The position numbers and the translations under genes are program-made. From Zanthoxylum bungeanum (lineage: Eukaryota; Streptophyta; Magnoliopsida; Sapindales; Rutaceae): 64,000 nucleotides of DNA. The stretch spans positions 47,179 through 111,178 of the forward strand of contig SKCR01029108.1 in NCBI GenBank assembly GCA_019454045.1, written 5' to 3'. Shown one piece after another: positions 13,401 to 24,992 of the stretch. The notes under the pieces are model-generated. The model saw nothing but the letters and a program-made list of their open reading frames with translations, did not search any database and had not been told where the DNA came from. How positions within the stretch are numbered: the stretch's first letter is position 1; every line of letters starts with the position of its first letter.

Positions 13401-14414
13401 CACTCCCGAACCGCAACTGCATCTCCCCGGCTTCAGCCTCCTACTTTCCTTCAGCACCTGCAACGAATTGCAAATGTGAATGGGACAAGCAGAATCTAAA
13501 ATCCAGTTGGATGTAACGGCTTCACAAGCCAAAGATAAATCAATAACTGGAAAAATAAAAGTACCTGATGTAGATGCTCTGTCTCTCCTCAGCTGGGCGA
13601 TGTAATCAGGACAGTTCCTTTTCCAATGCCCGACTTTGCCGCAGTGGTGGCATTTGTCTTCAGAAGCCCTCTTCGGCTTAGCAATCTTCGCATGTTGTTG
13701 AGGACCGAAAGCCTTCTTCTTCTTCCCTTTCTTCTTCTTTCCCTTGGACCATCCTTGGGAAGAAGCAGAGAGAGAAGTAGATCTAGGTGAGCGAGTCGGT
13801 ACTCCCTTCTTAAGATCCTCTTCTGCCGTGAGTAACATCCTATGTAGCTCCTGGTAGGTACAGACAGTCCCGTTCATGTTGAAGTACATCACGAACTGGT
13901 GAAATGAAGCTGGAAGTGAACCAAGAATGACATTCCTACCGAGAACGTCATTCAAGATGAGATTATGTTGCCTCAATTGATCGATCAAATCGATCATCTG
14001 AAGAACATGTGGGCTAACATTTTGCCCCTCATCCAGACGCGTATGGAACAGTTCCATGGCGACTTTGTGAACAATCACTTGTTCTTGGTTCTCAAACGAT
14101 TGTCTCAATCGCGTCATCATACTATAAGAATCTAGCATACCATAGTACTGTTGCTTGAGTTTCGGAGACAGTGAACTAAGGATGTATGATTTAACCCTTA
14201 AATCATCATCCTTCTAAGTTTCAAAAACTTGGCGTTCCTCCTCCGAAGCATCCACACCCACAGTAAGGGGCAACGGACCCTCAAGAACATATCCCAGCTT
14301 TTCGGAATCGAGGACAATCCTCAAATCCAATTCCCAGTCAGCGAAGTTCTCAGCGCATTTCAGTTTGTTCGCATCAAGCATACGCGCAAACTGATTTGTG
14401 GATTGTGCCGCCAT
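10493..14414 (-). pseudogene. Ty1/copia gag-pol polyprotein of element B2, nearly complete but interrupted
   Basis: This is the best preserved polyprotein in the window, about 1,300 codons as expected for copia. Gag starts at the ATG at 14414 (MAAQSTNQFARMLDANKLK) and continues in the 13329-14138 segment, with the zinc knuckle CHHCGKVGHWKRNC and a basic KKKKGKKKK stretch before it. The protease motif is altered (WILDSACPIHICNS, with DSA where DSG or DTG is usual). Integrase lies at 12761-13090 (CESCIQGKMTKAPF, HSDVCGPL, FTDDLSRYG) and 11926-12705 (TPPGTPQHNEVSERRNQTLL). RT lies at 11437-11826 and 11033-11416. RNase H at 10493-11032 keeps GYTDSDF, TTEAEY and YCDN. The YxDD catalytic box near 11446-11460 is split by a 4-bp duplication. 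Breaks also lie in gag and between integrase segments. Confidence 0.93.
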
Positions 14415-14982
14415 CGCCAATCTATCATATAGATCACGAAAAACAGTTAGCAGAAAATAAGCAGTTTCATATAATATCAAAAGCATAAACTAGATCATGG
14501 ATTTTTAATCTAAAAATGCCCCTCCCACTAAATCATGCAATACTGTAGTCCCCAAACAGAATACAAAGATTTAATATTTAAATTAAATAAAAATAGTGAA
14601 AAGTGGATCCCGTGAATATATTTCAGCTCACAGCAGAGCACAGTCTCGCCAACGTATATTCATCAGGTAGACAACTCATTTGTCAATCACTCAATAGTGA
14701 CTCCTGGGTTTCCGGTCCTAGTCGTTTCTCGTTGTCGCTGCGAAGGCAGGCCCACAAGGAGACGTACCAAGGTTAAACTGTTCAATGATAAACTCAAGTT
14801 ACTTACGTAATCCTGACAGCTATGGCACGTTCAAAATTCTGCTTTTACTTGAATTTACCTAGTATCTGATATACATCCGGTATAAATAAATCTCTATCGG
14901 CTACACCCTCATAGCAGAGGCACGATCTCGGATGTAGTCACAGAGAAGTATTTATAAACCGTATTGACAAGATGGACCATAT
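14415..14982 (-). other. 5' leader of element B2, truncated by the family-A element
   Basis: Non-coding leader that aligns with the B1 leader from the gag start up to GTATTGACAAGATGG near 14961-14975, then ends at the family-A LTR at 14983. Its own 5' LTR is missing. No gene is seen. The 14214-14486 reading frame extends a little upstream of the true gag ATG, but that extension is not similar to gag. Confidence 0.6.
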
Positions 14983-16039
14983 TGTTGGATAATATGACCC
15001 ATAGCGTCACTATTTGTACAGATCACGGTGTTGTTGTACAAATTAACTATGTGACAAGGAAATTGCACTCTCATCATTTGTGATTAGATCACCATAGATG
15101 TATAAATGAAGATAGGTCCATATATTAGTTCCTGGATTGAGAATGATATGAGACAGTATCAGTCCACGAAGGATTAATCATTAATATCCCTAGCCGGAGT
15201 ATTATCGAGACAGGACATCGATAATGCGGAATAGGCTATATTGCCACTTGTGTGCGCGTTGTGAGGGCACAACAGCATAGTTCTCATATATTTAAGTATT
15301 GGATACTTATGCAAGTGCGATAGGAGGTTGTGTTTCACACGATGGTACGGGAAACAGCTTCGCTCTGGATAGACCCCTCGGAATCCCATTGGTATTATGA
15401 CTATGTGTCTATGGGAGTCCGACATCAGGGTAGGTGTATTTGGTCTTAACCTGAGACTTGCACCGCTAATACTTACGATAATCGGTAGACTTTGGTCTTG
15501 GTGGTACAGGACTTTAACCGATTCTGCGTACACCACTTCTGGGTTTATCAGAGAGTCGTAGTGTATTGGGTGTGATGTCAAGACGGAAGTATCACTTCAG
15601 TCATAGTGGAGATGATGTCACGCAGGATACGGTACTAGTGCTCTTGAGTGATGCGCATCCAATCATGATATTATGACCAGGTCATGCATATCCAATTATA
15701 GAGACTAGTTACCAGACATCCGACATGTGCTTCGGACGGGGCAGACACTTATCCACCGCCCCAGCCCTAGCACGTGACTATCCGATACTGGGCCGATATA
15801 CACAATACTTGGTATACTACGCCTGATACAGATCTATATATTCCTATAAGAATATGTCTGGAGAATTGGGTAGGCATGGCGCTTTGCTAGAAGCCAACCT
15901 TGTCTTGTAAATCGGTATAAACGTAGTACGAGATACTTACGTGTTCGGATAGTCCGACGACCGTATTTACTGCCAACATATTCGGAGATCTCATGGGTCA
16001 GTTCCTGAAGATTCACCGATGACGTATGACTCGCACTTT

Positions 16040-16339
16040 AATTAATCTGGGATTAATTCGATGGGAGAGAAAATTAATCTGGGATTAATTACGGAGATAT
16101 TTTATCTCGGATAAAATATCGTTAAAGAGAGAGAACGATTAATTTGGAATTAATCGATAAATTAATATATTCGATATATTATAACGAAATTAGATTTCGA
16201 CGCGGAATTGAAATTAGATTTTATTTCGGGCGAACGAATTAATTTAGAATTAATTCGTTAGCGATTAAATAGTGAATTCGCTAGGCGTAATCATTTAATT
16301 ACGACGCGACGGAAAATTCGTTAATTTGGAATTAATGAA
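16040..16339 (+). repeat. Train of T-N-G-centred hairpins in the family-A 5' LTR
   Basis: Perfect or near-perfect inverted repeats, each with a 3-base centre: AATTAATC around TGG (16040-16058 and 16072-16090); GATATTTTATC around TCG (16096-16120, 11-bp arms); CGATTAATT around TGG (16136-16156); TAATATAT around TCG (16163-16181); CGAAAT around TAG (16185-16199); AACGAATTAATT around TAG (16233-16259, 12-bp arms); TTCGTTAATT around TGG with one mismatch (16317-16339). The same series appears in all other family-A LTRs in the window. Confidence 0.95.
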
Positions 16340-16543
16340 CCCAAGCCCGGGATTGTTTGCGAGCGCATTCGCATTTCGAATTCGAGTGCGGCACGCAAGT
16401 CACATCAAGCGTTAAATCACATGTCACTTTGAGTAATGTGACATTTGAGTGATTGATGTGAGTTGATTTGTGGTGATTGACAAGCATTTAATGCTTTGCT
16501 TTTTGAAATTAAAATTGGTAAATGGTTTAATATTTTTGGAAAA

Positions 16544-16550
16544 TATAAAA
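16544..16550 (+). promoter_or_regulatory. Probable TATA box of the family-A LTR
   Basis: TATAAAA in an AT-rich stretch about 480 bp before the LTR end, followed by pyrimidine-rich sequence typical of a plant transcription start. The same box is at 24457-24463 in the other LTR. Assigned from sequence alone. Confidence 0.5.
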
Positions 16551-17029
16551 TCCTTTACATTTTTTTTATTTCCCACTAATTCTTTCTCTCTCTGATTTAC
16601 GGTTTTGGCAATCTTTGGAGCCAAAAACCCATCTTCTTCTCTCTCGGTCTTGGACCGATTTCTTCATCTCTTTCTCTGGTTTGACCGAAAGAATTGGAGA
16701 AGCAATGATCTTGTTACAAGATCTATGTGCTAGCACACTCATGGAGGAATACAAAGGTGATAGGGAAGTGAGTTCGTGAGCTTGGAAGCTTGAAGCTTGG
16801 AGCTTCAATGGTCTCCATCAATGGCCGAACCTTGGAGAAGCCGAACCAGTCCACCACCGTGCAGCCCCTACCACGCGCAGCTCACTGCCGAGCAAGGGAG
16901 AGCAGTTCGTGGTCCATCTTCATTGCATCTCTATCGATCCATGTGAGTTTTTCCGCACCTCATTTGGTTGTATTCAACTCATTTTTGTGCATTATAAATG
17001 ATCCTTGGGACTTGATTGAAACTCAACAA

Positions 17030-17043
17030 TGGTATCTTGAGCC
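17030..17043 (+). promoter_or_regulatory. Primer binding site of the family-A element (degenerate tRNA-iMet type)
   Basis: TGGTATCTTGAGCC starts one base after the LTR. It resembles TGGTATCAGAGC, the standard copia site complementary to the 3' end of initiator tRNA-Met, with changes in the middle. The better preserved version is seen on the minus strand at 46740-46751. Confidence 0.75.
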
Positions 17044-19290
17044 ATTTGTGCATAAAACGAATTTAGGGTTCTTAGAAAAATTTGGGGTTTTTTATTTAAG
17101 CATGATTTTGACAAATTGTTTGTTTAAGAATGCTTGTATATGAATAACTTAGAGTTATATGTAATCAATTTGAAGATTTATTAATTGGATTGATTTTCCC
17201 CAATTTGCTTATTGTTGGCCAAAACTTTAATTTGGGTAAACTTGATTTTGAGCATGTTTAATGATATTTGATGATTTAGAATGCTTAAAGTATGTTTAAT
17301 TGAGGATTTATTGGATCAATTTGTTGAAAAAATGTTTGGAACAATTTTCCCCAAATTGCTTATGTTGGCCGAATTTAGTAAGTGCCCTAATGTCTTGGAT
17401 TTTTGATTTTTGTTCATTGGATGACTTGGAAATCATTTAGGGATGTTGAATTTATGTTTAATTTGGTTCAATTGGATTGAATTTGATTTGGGCATAATTT
17501 CCCTCTTTGGCCGAGACACTTGAAGCATGAAATTGGGTTTGATTTTGATCAAATTATGTTGGACATGATTCATTGATGATAAGCATGATTAATTGGACAA
17601 TTTGATGTTTGGAAACTTTGATTTGGGTAATTATAATGTTATACACTTTAGGTAATTTAATTGGGAAATTTGGAATTTTTGGAATTAAATTATTGGGCTT
17701 TAAAATTGGATTTGGGCTTTTAAAGTTGTTATTGGGTTTATTGGACTTTGTTGTACAAAGTTGGTTTAGACCAAAATTGGTTGGATCCAATTAGGCCCAA
17801 AACCGCTTCCAAAAGGCCCAAATGCGACTAATGAACCTTTAACGTTTAATTGGGCCTAATGGGCCTAAATAATTTATGGCTTATGGGGTAACTCCCAGAT
17901 TGGATTTTGGTTATTCGGTTTGACCCGAGTTGACCAAAAATCCACGCCTCAAGAAATTAATTAAAAGCCCATTGGACTTTAATTAAATTAATATTGGATA
18001 TTAATCGGGCTTTGAGACCCGTAACGATTAAATTTTGGAATTTAAGTCGTAAAGGTTTATTTATAAAGTGTAATATTAATTTGGAATTAAATAATGAATT
18101 AGAATTAAATGCGTATTAAATTAGATTTAATTATGTAATTTAATTTAATTTGAGAAATCGTACTTTGAGTACTGTTCGCAATACGAGTTTGACTCGAACA
18201 AAATCAAATCTTTGTTTGAACATTAGATGATCACTAATTATCAGATTAATTAATTTGATTAGATTGATTGATAACATGCTTGTATGAATACATGGTTGTG
18301 ATGTTTGAATAATGTATATCGGATGGATATTAGAAGGGTGGGCAATTTTAGAAATTGTTGTAATAAATTTGATTTATTAATTGGACCTGCGTGTCCAGCC
18401 TTATCACCGCCTATTTCTTTGTATTCTTCTCTCACCTATTCCCCTCAATGTAAATGAGGTTTCTTTAAAGTGTAGTGTAACGGGTAGAAGAAATATTTGT
18501 GCTAGCGGGAGAGAGAAAGAGAGAGATTTGATCTAGGATCAATGTAAAATATCCATTTGCATATCATTATTATTTTACATATGCGCTTTATTATGTGTTT
18601 AGAATGCATGTTTAAGGGTGTATGATGATGAGACCTTAACAAAGATAATTAAAATTGGTAGCCAATTTGCACGCGAAAAACCCTCATAAAATATCATGCA
18701 TTTTTCCTTCCATTGAGTGATTCTTACTCAAGATCCGAGATTGGCATGGGTTGTTGGCCAAAGTCAAGCCCTTGTTCGTCGAAGATGTGTTTGAATCACG
18801 AGGCTTTGTTCCATATGGTGTCATGTCCAAGTTGTGGTTTGTTGGCCAAAGTCAAGACCACTTCTTGTCCATCGACATTGATTACGAAGCTTCCATGGTC
18901 AATGGGTCCGCGCTTGACTGGGATCACTAGGTTTGTTGTGCCAAAGCCAAGGCCTAGTTGATTTAGGGAAAAGGTTAGGGTATATATTGGATATATAGGC
19001 ATATATATGATATATGTTTAGGACTTGGATGTCCACCTACTGGATCTAGGAATTGGATTGGATCCAATTGATCTTAGAGATCTGCCTAGTTAATTATCAT
19101 ACAATTTGTTGGCCAAAGTCAAGATTGTGTGATATTTAACGGGATCCTAGCCCACTAGGAAACACGGTTTCCCGAGTACTCGACAGAGGGTTAGAGGCTC
19201 GCCGAAAAATAGTGGGAGGCAAGAATTGAATTTGCAATACTCGTTCAATTACTCGCCATACGCGCTCATTTAAATTATTTCGTCATTAGA
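17044..19290 (+). other. Long non-coding leader of the family-A element with repeats
   Basis: No protein-coding signal is seen. Blocks recurring about every 150 bp, each with TTTCCCC or a close variant followed by a TTGGCC word, lie near 17195, 17346 and 17499. Three copies of GTTGGCCAAAGTCAAG lie at about 18754, 18840 and 19108. The segment 17029 to about 18440 is the counterpart of the reverse complement of 45372-46752 in the deleted minus-strand copy. Several T-N-G-centred hairpins occur at 17980-18200, for example CGAGT around TTG at 18184-18196. Confidence 0.65.
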
Positions 19291-19620
19291 TTAAATGTTA
19301 GTTGGACTAATATTTAAATTGTTGTTTTAATAAACAGTTGGACTGTATTATACTTGATTATATATAATTGGATTATATTAATCAATATATTTGAATTAAT
19401 TAATTTCAGTTTACAGTTGATTTTATAATTGGATTATAGTAATCAATGTAATTGAGGTTAATTAATTTAGATTATATTTGATTATATAGTTGGACTATTA
19501 TAATCGTTATAATATATATTGTACCACTAATCGTTGATTAAATAGTTGGACTATTGTAATCAAGATAAAATTGAAAAGTTGGATATTTAAAATATAATCT
19601 GGGATTAAAATATTTTAAAT
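19291..19620 (+). repeat. Second train of TGG-centred hairpins, in the family-A leader
   Basis: Seven inverted repeats in 330 bp, all centred on TGG: TTAAATGTTAGT arms at 19291-19317 (one mismatch); ACAGT at 19334-19346; ATATAAT with outer TTGATTA / TAATCAA at 19354-19385; TATAAT with outer TTGATT / AATCAA at 19417-19446; ATAGT with outer GATTA / TAATC at 19480-19505; AATAGT with outer TTGATTA / TAATCAA at 19534-19563; TAATC with outer ATTTAAAATA at 19585-19620. The inner arms differ but the outer TTGATTA and the TGG centre recur about every 60 bp. Confidence 0.93.
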
Positions 19621-20299
19621 GATTTAATTTTCAAATTGGGAATAAATAATAGGTTACTTTATTTGATAAAATAACTTATTATACCTTACGCCCAAAATTA
19701 AGCAAAATAAGTAGAGCATAAAATCTTTGGAAGATTTATGTGATGATGACTTTAATGCTTAATTTAATATACTTGTCATAAATCTAATTTTAGATTTAAG
19801 AAGTATTAAAATTGCAATTTATAATTCTTGGAGAATTAATTGACTATTCTAGAGGAGATAAAGTCAAAGTTTGCATTTGGGCATATAGCACGAGGTGCAC
19901 ATCGTTTCGATATTCTAAAAACCCAAGGCTTGGCCTAAGGTTCCTAAAATATTGAAAAAGGATAATTGACATATACCAAAGTGACTACCATTTGGATATG
20001 GCAGACACGAAGGAATTAAAGAAAGGGCAAGGCTCTGACTTTAAAAATGTTTGTCAAGTTATGTTCACAACTAGTATTGAAATTAGATTTTAAATACTTA
20101 GTGTGGTACATAAAATATATGTATTGATGTTCAGAATTGGCTTGAGCAGGATACTGACTTCAAGCTGAGATTGCTCTGCGAATCGAAAACGGGACGAAAG
20201 TCGCTGTTTCGACCGTAGATACCTAAGTTTAGGAACTACCCTTTGGGTGTGTACTTAAATTAGGAACTGTTATAATATAACTAGTTTGACTAGAGACAT

Positions 20300-22850
20300 T
20301 ATCTCTTTATCAGTGTTTAATCCATTGTGGATAAACCTTTATATTCTAGAACACTCAGTGTTTTATTATATAAGGATGATTTGAGATAAACACATTAGAT
20401 GTGAATAACAGAATTTATATTTTGAATATAAATAAATCTCAAATATATAATGACAAACAATAGCTCAAAGTGATTTGATCAGAAGAAACTAATTATGGCA
20501 TTGTTGTCTGGGACACAATAACAAGACTCGTATATCCACACTTTCAAAGAGTGGGTACTCGGACTGTTTTGATTCCAATCAATAAAGTCTACGAATCTAG
20601 TTTATTGGGCAATGTGCCTAAAACACTATTTACTTGGTAAAAGTGTAAATGCCACCGATCTATAGCCCTAGTTCATAATGAAGCAAGTGGACCCATGTCT
20701 AGCTAGGCTAGATATGGATATGAATATTTCGTGACCTATACAGATGTGGCATCGCGTAATGGTTGTGTGTTTTCTTTTGAAGAACACAAATCGGAAACTT
20801 TTAGAGTTTCGACACGAAATAGACAAACAGATCGGCTATAGTATTATACCGTCACGGTAAGACCGTAATGGAAAATACTTAAGCAATAAGTTTCTTATAT
20901 ACTTGAAAGAGTATAGTATTCTTTCAAATGAGGACTCCCCCTGGAACACGTCAAAGTGACGGTGTGTCCGAACGGATTAACCGAATCATGTTAGACATGA
21001 TAAGGCTAATCATGAGTCGCTCTGAGCTACATTTCCTTCAACGGATAAGTTTTTAACAGTGCAATAACTTATTTAGAATAAGGTTCCATAATAATCTGTT
21101 TGACAGATTACAAATTAGATATGAACGGGAAAGAAACCGGGTTCTCATTCCTGACCATTTGGGATGCTAGGCATATGTTTGGATGATACCAAACTAGAAC
21201 CCAAATGGATAAGTGTCAATTGTAGGCTATCCTAGGGATACCTAAGTATTGTATTTATACATCTCACCAGAGAACAATTAGATTGTTGCTCACCATGCAG
21301 TTTTCCTGAGAGGAATACAGACATGCAGTGGAAGTGGGAGGATAGTAAAACTCGATGAAAATCGGAGTAACACTATTCAAGGCACCTATTCCTAATGGAA
21401 CATAAATAGTTCATCAATGATGAAACTATTCCATTAATCTTCCAGTACACAAGAACCGCGTAGATCGGAGAGAGTCAGAAAACAACCTGGGGTATGGGTT
21501 TCTGATCTCACCTTTATAAAGATGTTAATCTTTTAAGGTACACCAACTGATACGTATGAGGTAGTGATACAAGGTATCGACTCCCTATTATGACAAAGTG
21601 TCATGAGTCCAAAATGGATTCCATGTATATCAACAAGTTGGATACTAGTTGATGTACCATAAGGCATTGTGCCTATTGGTACTTTATAAGTCTTCAAGGA
21701 AGACATACATGAAAGGCAACATACCAACGTACTAAGCTAGGCTTGTAAAGAAAAGGTAGAGTTATCAACATTGTGTTGATTCGACGAAACCTTTTACATG
21801 TTGCCATTGTAAATCCATTTGGATATGCTGCTTGCTAAAGCTGTGTATTCATTTATGAAATATGACAGCTTAACGGAAAATCGCTTTCCTGAAAAGGAAA
21901 CCTTTCGGAGGATGTTTATAACATCCTATCGGTTTTGTCGTACCATAACAAGCAAACAAGGTTTGCAGGTTATTCGATCCATGTTTGGATTGAAGCAAGC
22001 ATAGGTTCTAGGAATTATCGTTTTGATGTAATCATAATGGAGTATGATTTAATTCAAAACGAAATGATTCTTGTGTATATAAGGAGGTTAGTGGGAGAGC
22101 ACTGATAATGAAATTCCCATAAAGCAATCGGTGAAAGCTTGGCTTTCATAAGAAATTCTCCGTAGAATTCTGGGGAGTAACAACCTTTATTCAAGGAATA
22201 AAGATCTACTGGGATAGATTTGGAGTTGTTAACACTCTCTGGGAAATTGTACATTTAAAATGTACTTGATATGGTGTCTCATACGCTTTGAGCATATGGA
22301 GTCACAATCAGGACAATCCAGTGATAGTCATTGGATTGAAGTTAAGGACATCTATTAGTATCTTAGAGAACTAAAGATGCTGTCTTAAATTATGGAGTAG
22401 GAGAACTTGAAGTGACTAGGATCACTGCTGCAAGTTTCCAAACCGGTAAATACTGCGGTACTATAAAGTTTGAATAACGGGACAGTAAGCTGGAAATATT
22501 CCGAGCAAGATAACTGTTGCCGAATTAACAACAAATGCGGATTATTACTGCAGCTGAGGCAGCAATAGAAGCCATTTGGATCGATAATAAATCTAATTAG
22601 ATTAGATATAGTTCTTTTAGCAGCTGAGCTAGGCGTCAGCACAGGCTAAGGAATTAAAGGTCTCATCGACGATCCAGATATATACTTCTATATTCATCTG
22701 ATTCGTTCGGATCACACATCGTGGCGATGTGATGATCGTATAAATCGCGTCAAACGATAATCAAACAAATCCGCTGACGAAACCCTTTCCTCAGCAATTT
22801 GAGCGAACCGTACATAGTTCGGGTGTTAGACACTTGAGTGACTGGCTATG
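20300..22850 (+). pseudogene. Decayed Ty1/copia pol of the plus-strand family-A element
   Basis: No long open frame survives, but copia pol domains appear in order in short stretches. The integrase core at about 20719-20835 reads FVTYTDVASRNGCVFSF, followed by EEHKSETF. The downstream integrase motif TPPGT and GVSERINRIMLDM lies near 20937-21000. RT remnants are at 21780-22010, with VIRSMFGLKQA near 21970. An RNase H remnant at about 22540-22590 reads ITAAEAAIEAIWIDN. The C-terminus near 22785-22850 reads PLTKPFPQQFERT then HSSGVRHLSDWLCAKWE, just before the polypurine tract. A gag could not be recognised between 19640 and 20300. Related to the pol at 62005-64000. Confidence 0.85.
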
Positions 22851-22854
22851 TGCC

Positions 22855-22864
22855 AAGTGGGAGA
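22855..22864 (+). promoter_or_regulatory. Polypurine tract of the plus-strand family-A element
   Basis: AAGTGGGAGA ends one base before the 3' LTR at 22866. Confidence 0.85.
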
Positions 22865-22865
22865 T

Positions 22866-24937
22866 TGTTGGATAATATGACCCATAGCGTCACAATTTGT
22901 ACAGATCACGGTGTTGTTGTACAAATTAACTATGTGACAAGGAAATTGCACTCTCATCATTTGTGATTAGATCACCATAGATGTATAAATGAAGAGAGGT
23001 CCATATGATTAGTTCCTGGATTGAGAATAATATGAGACAGTATCAGTCCACGAAGGATTAATCATTAAATATCCCTAGCCGGAGTATTATCAAGACAGGA
23101 CATCGATAATGCGGAATAGGCTAGTATTGCACTTGTGCGCGTTGTGAGGGCACAACAGCATAGTTCTCATATATTTAAGTATAGGATACTTATGCAAGTG
23201 CGATAGGAGGTTGTGTTTCACACCGATAGTACGGGAAACAGCTTCGCTCTGGATAGACCCCTCGGAATCCCATTGGTATTATGACTATGTGTCTATGGGA
23301 GGCCGAAATCAGGGTAGGTGTGTATGGTCTTAACCTGAGACTTACATCGCTAATACTTACGATAATCGATAGACTTTGGTCTTGGTGGTACAGGGCTTTA
23401 ACCGGTTCTGCGTACACCACTTCTGGGTTATCAGAGAGTCGTAGTGTATTGGGTGTGACGTCAAGACGGAAGTATCACTTCAGTCATAGTGGAGATGATG
23501 TCACGCAGGATACGGTACTAGTGCTCTTGAGTATTGCGCAAACCATCAGGATATATGACTAGGTCATGCATATCCGATTATAGAGACTAGTTACCAGACA
23601 TCCGACATGTGCTTCGGACGGGGCAGACACTTATCCAGCCCCAGCCCTAGCACGTGACTATCCGATACTGGGCCGTATACACAATACTTGGTATACTACG
23701 CCTGATACAGATCTATATATTCCTGTAAGAATATTTCTGGAGAATTGGGTAGGCATGGCGCTTTGCTAGAAGCCAACCTTGTCTTGTAAATCGGTATAAA
23801 CGTAGTACGAGATACTTACGTGTTCGGATAGTCCGACGACCGTATTTACTGCCACATATCCGGAGATCTCATGGGTCAGTTCCTGAAGATTCACCGATGA
23901 CGTATGACTCGCACTTTAATTAATCTGGGATTAATTTCGATAGAGAGAAAATTAATATCGGGGATTAATTACGGAGATATTTTATCTCGGATAATAATAT
24001 CGTTAAAGAGAGAGAAAGATTAATTTGGAATTAATCGATAAATTAATATATATCGATATATTATAACGAAATTAGATTTCGACGCGGAATTGAAATTAGA
24101 TTGTAATTCGGGCGAACGAATTAATTTAGAATTAATTCGGAGGCGAACGAATTAATTAGAATTAATTCGTTAGCGATGTGAATAGTGAATTCGCTAGGCG
24201 TAATCATTTAATTACGACGCGATGGAAAATTCGTTAATTTGGAATTAACGAACCCAAGCCCGGGATTGTTTGCGAGCGCATTCGCATTTCGAATTCGAGT
24301 GCGGCACGCAAGTCACATCAAGCGTCAAATCACATGTCACTTTGAGTGATGTGACATTTGAGTGATTGATGTGAGTTGATTTGTGGTGATTGACAAGCAT
24401 TTAATGCTTTGCTTTTTGAAATTAAAATTGGTAAATGGTTTAATATTTTTGGAAAATATAAAACCCTTTACATTTTTTTTTTCCCACTAATTCTTTCTCT
24501 CTCTGATTTACGGTTTTGGCAATCTTTGGAGCCAAAAACCCATCTTCTTCTCTCTCGGTCTTGGACCGATTTTCTTCATCTCTTTCTCTGGTTGACCGAA
24601 AGAATTGGAGAAGCAATGATCTTGTTACAAGATCTATGTGCTAGCACACTCATGGAGGAATACAAAGGTGATAGGGAAGTGAGTTCGTGAGCTTGGAAGC
24701 TTGAAGCTTGGAGCTTCAATGGTGTCCATCAATGGCCGAACCTTGGAGAAGCCGAACCAGTCACCACCGTGCAGCCCCTACCATGCGCAGCTCACTGCCG
24801 AGCAAGGGAGAGAAGTTCGGGTCCATCTTCGTTGCATCTTTACCGATCCATGTGAGTTTTTCCGCACCTCATTTGGTTGTATTCAACTCCTTTTTGTGCA
24901 TTATAAATGATCCTTGGGACTTGATTGAAACTCAACA
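22866..24937 (+). mobile_element. 3' LTR of the plus-strand family-A element
   Basis: Nearly colinear with 14983-17028. It carries the same TATA box (24457-24463) and hairpin train (about 23918-24252). One hairpin, with CGAATTAATT-type arms, is duplicated here (about 24114-24168), and the last one, TTCGTTAATT around TGG (24230-24252), is perfect while its 5' LTR partner has a mismatch. The next base, 24938, is inside a family-C gag. Confidence 0.9.
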
Positions 24938-24992
24938 TGAGGTTGGTCTCTAATTGATCCATGCGGGAAGTCTTATTATCTGACTCACTCAT
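24938..24992 (-). pseudogene. First 18 codons of gag of element C-a
   Basis: The minus strand reads MSESDNKTSRMDQLETNL from the ATG at 24992, then stops at the junction with the family-A LTR. It aligns with the gag starts of C-plus (MSESANEGSRLDQLETKV at 37143) and C-b (ISESVNEGSHMNQLEANL near 53925). A truncated remnant. Confidence 0.8.

Larger units (their letters stand above)
14983..17028 (+). mobile_element. 5' LTR of the plus-strand family-A element
   Basis: Bounded by TGTTGGATAAT and CTCAACA. The sequence just after it is a degenerate initiator-tRNA-Met primer site. It is highly similar to the LTR at 22866-24937. A plausible TATA box lies at 16544-16550 and the hairpin train at 16040-16339. 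The 117-codon open frame starting at 16790 lies in the transcribed part of the LTR and I do not regard it as a gene. Confidence 0.9.
14983..24937 (+). mobile_element. Family-A Ty1/copia element, plus strand, two LTRs, decayed interior
   Basis: The ends are two similar direct repeats, 14983-17028 (2,046 bp) and 22866-24937 (2,072 bp), each starting TGTTGGATAATATGACCC and ending ACTCAACA. The order LTR, primer site, leader, pol remnant, polypurine tract, LTR is complete. The usual 5-bp target duplication is absent: the left flank is CATAT inside element B2 and the right flank is TGAGG inside the gag of a family-C element. The element therefore probably results from recombination or deletion joining two insertions rather than one clean event. 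Confidence 0.9.
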
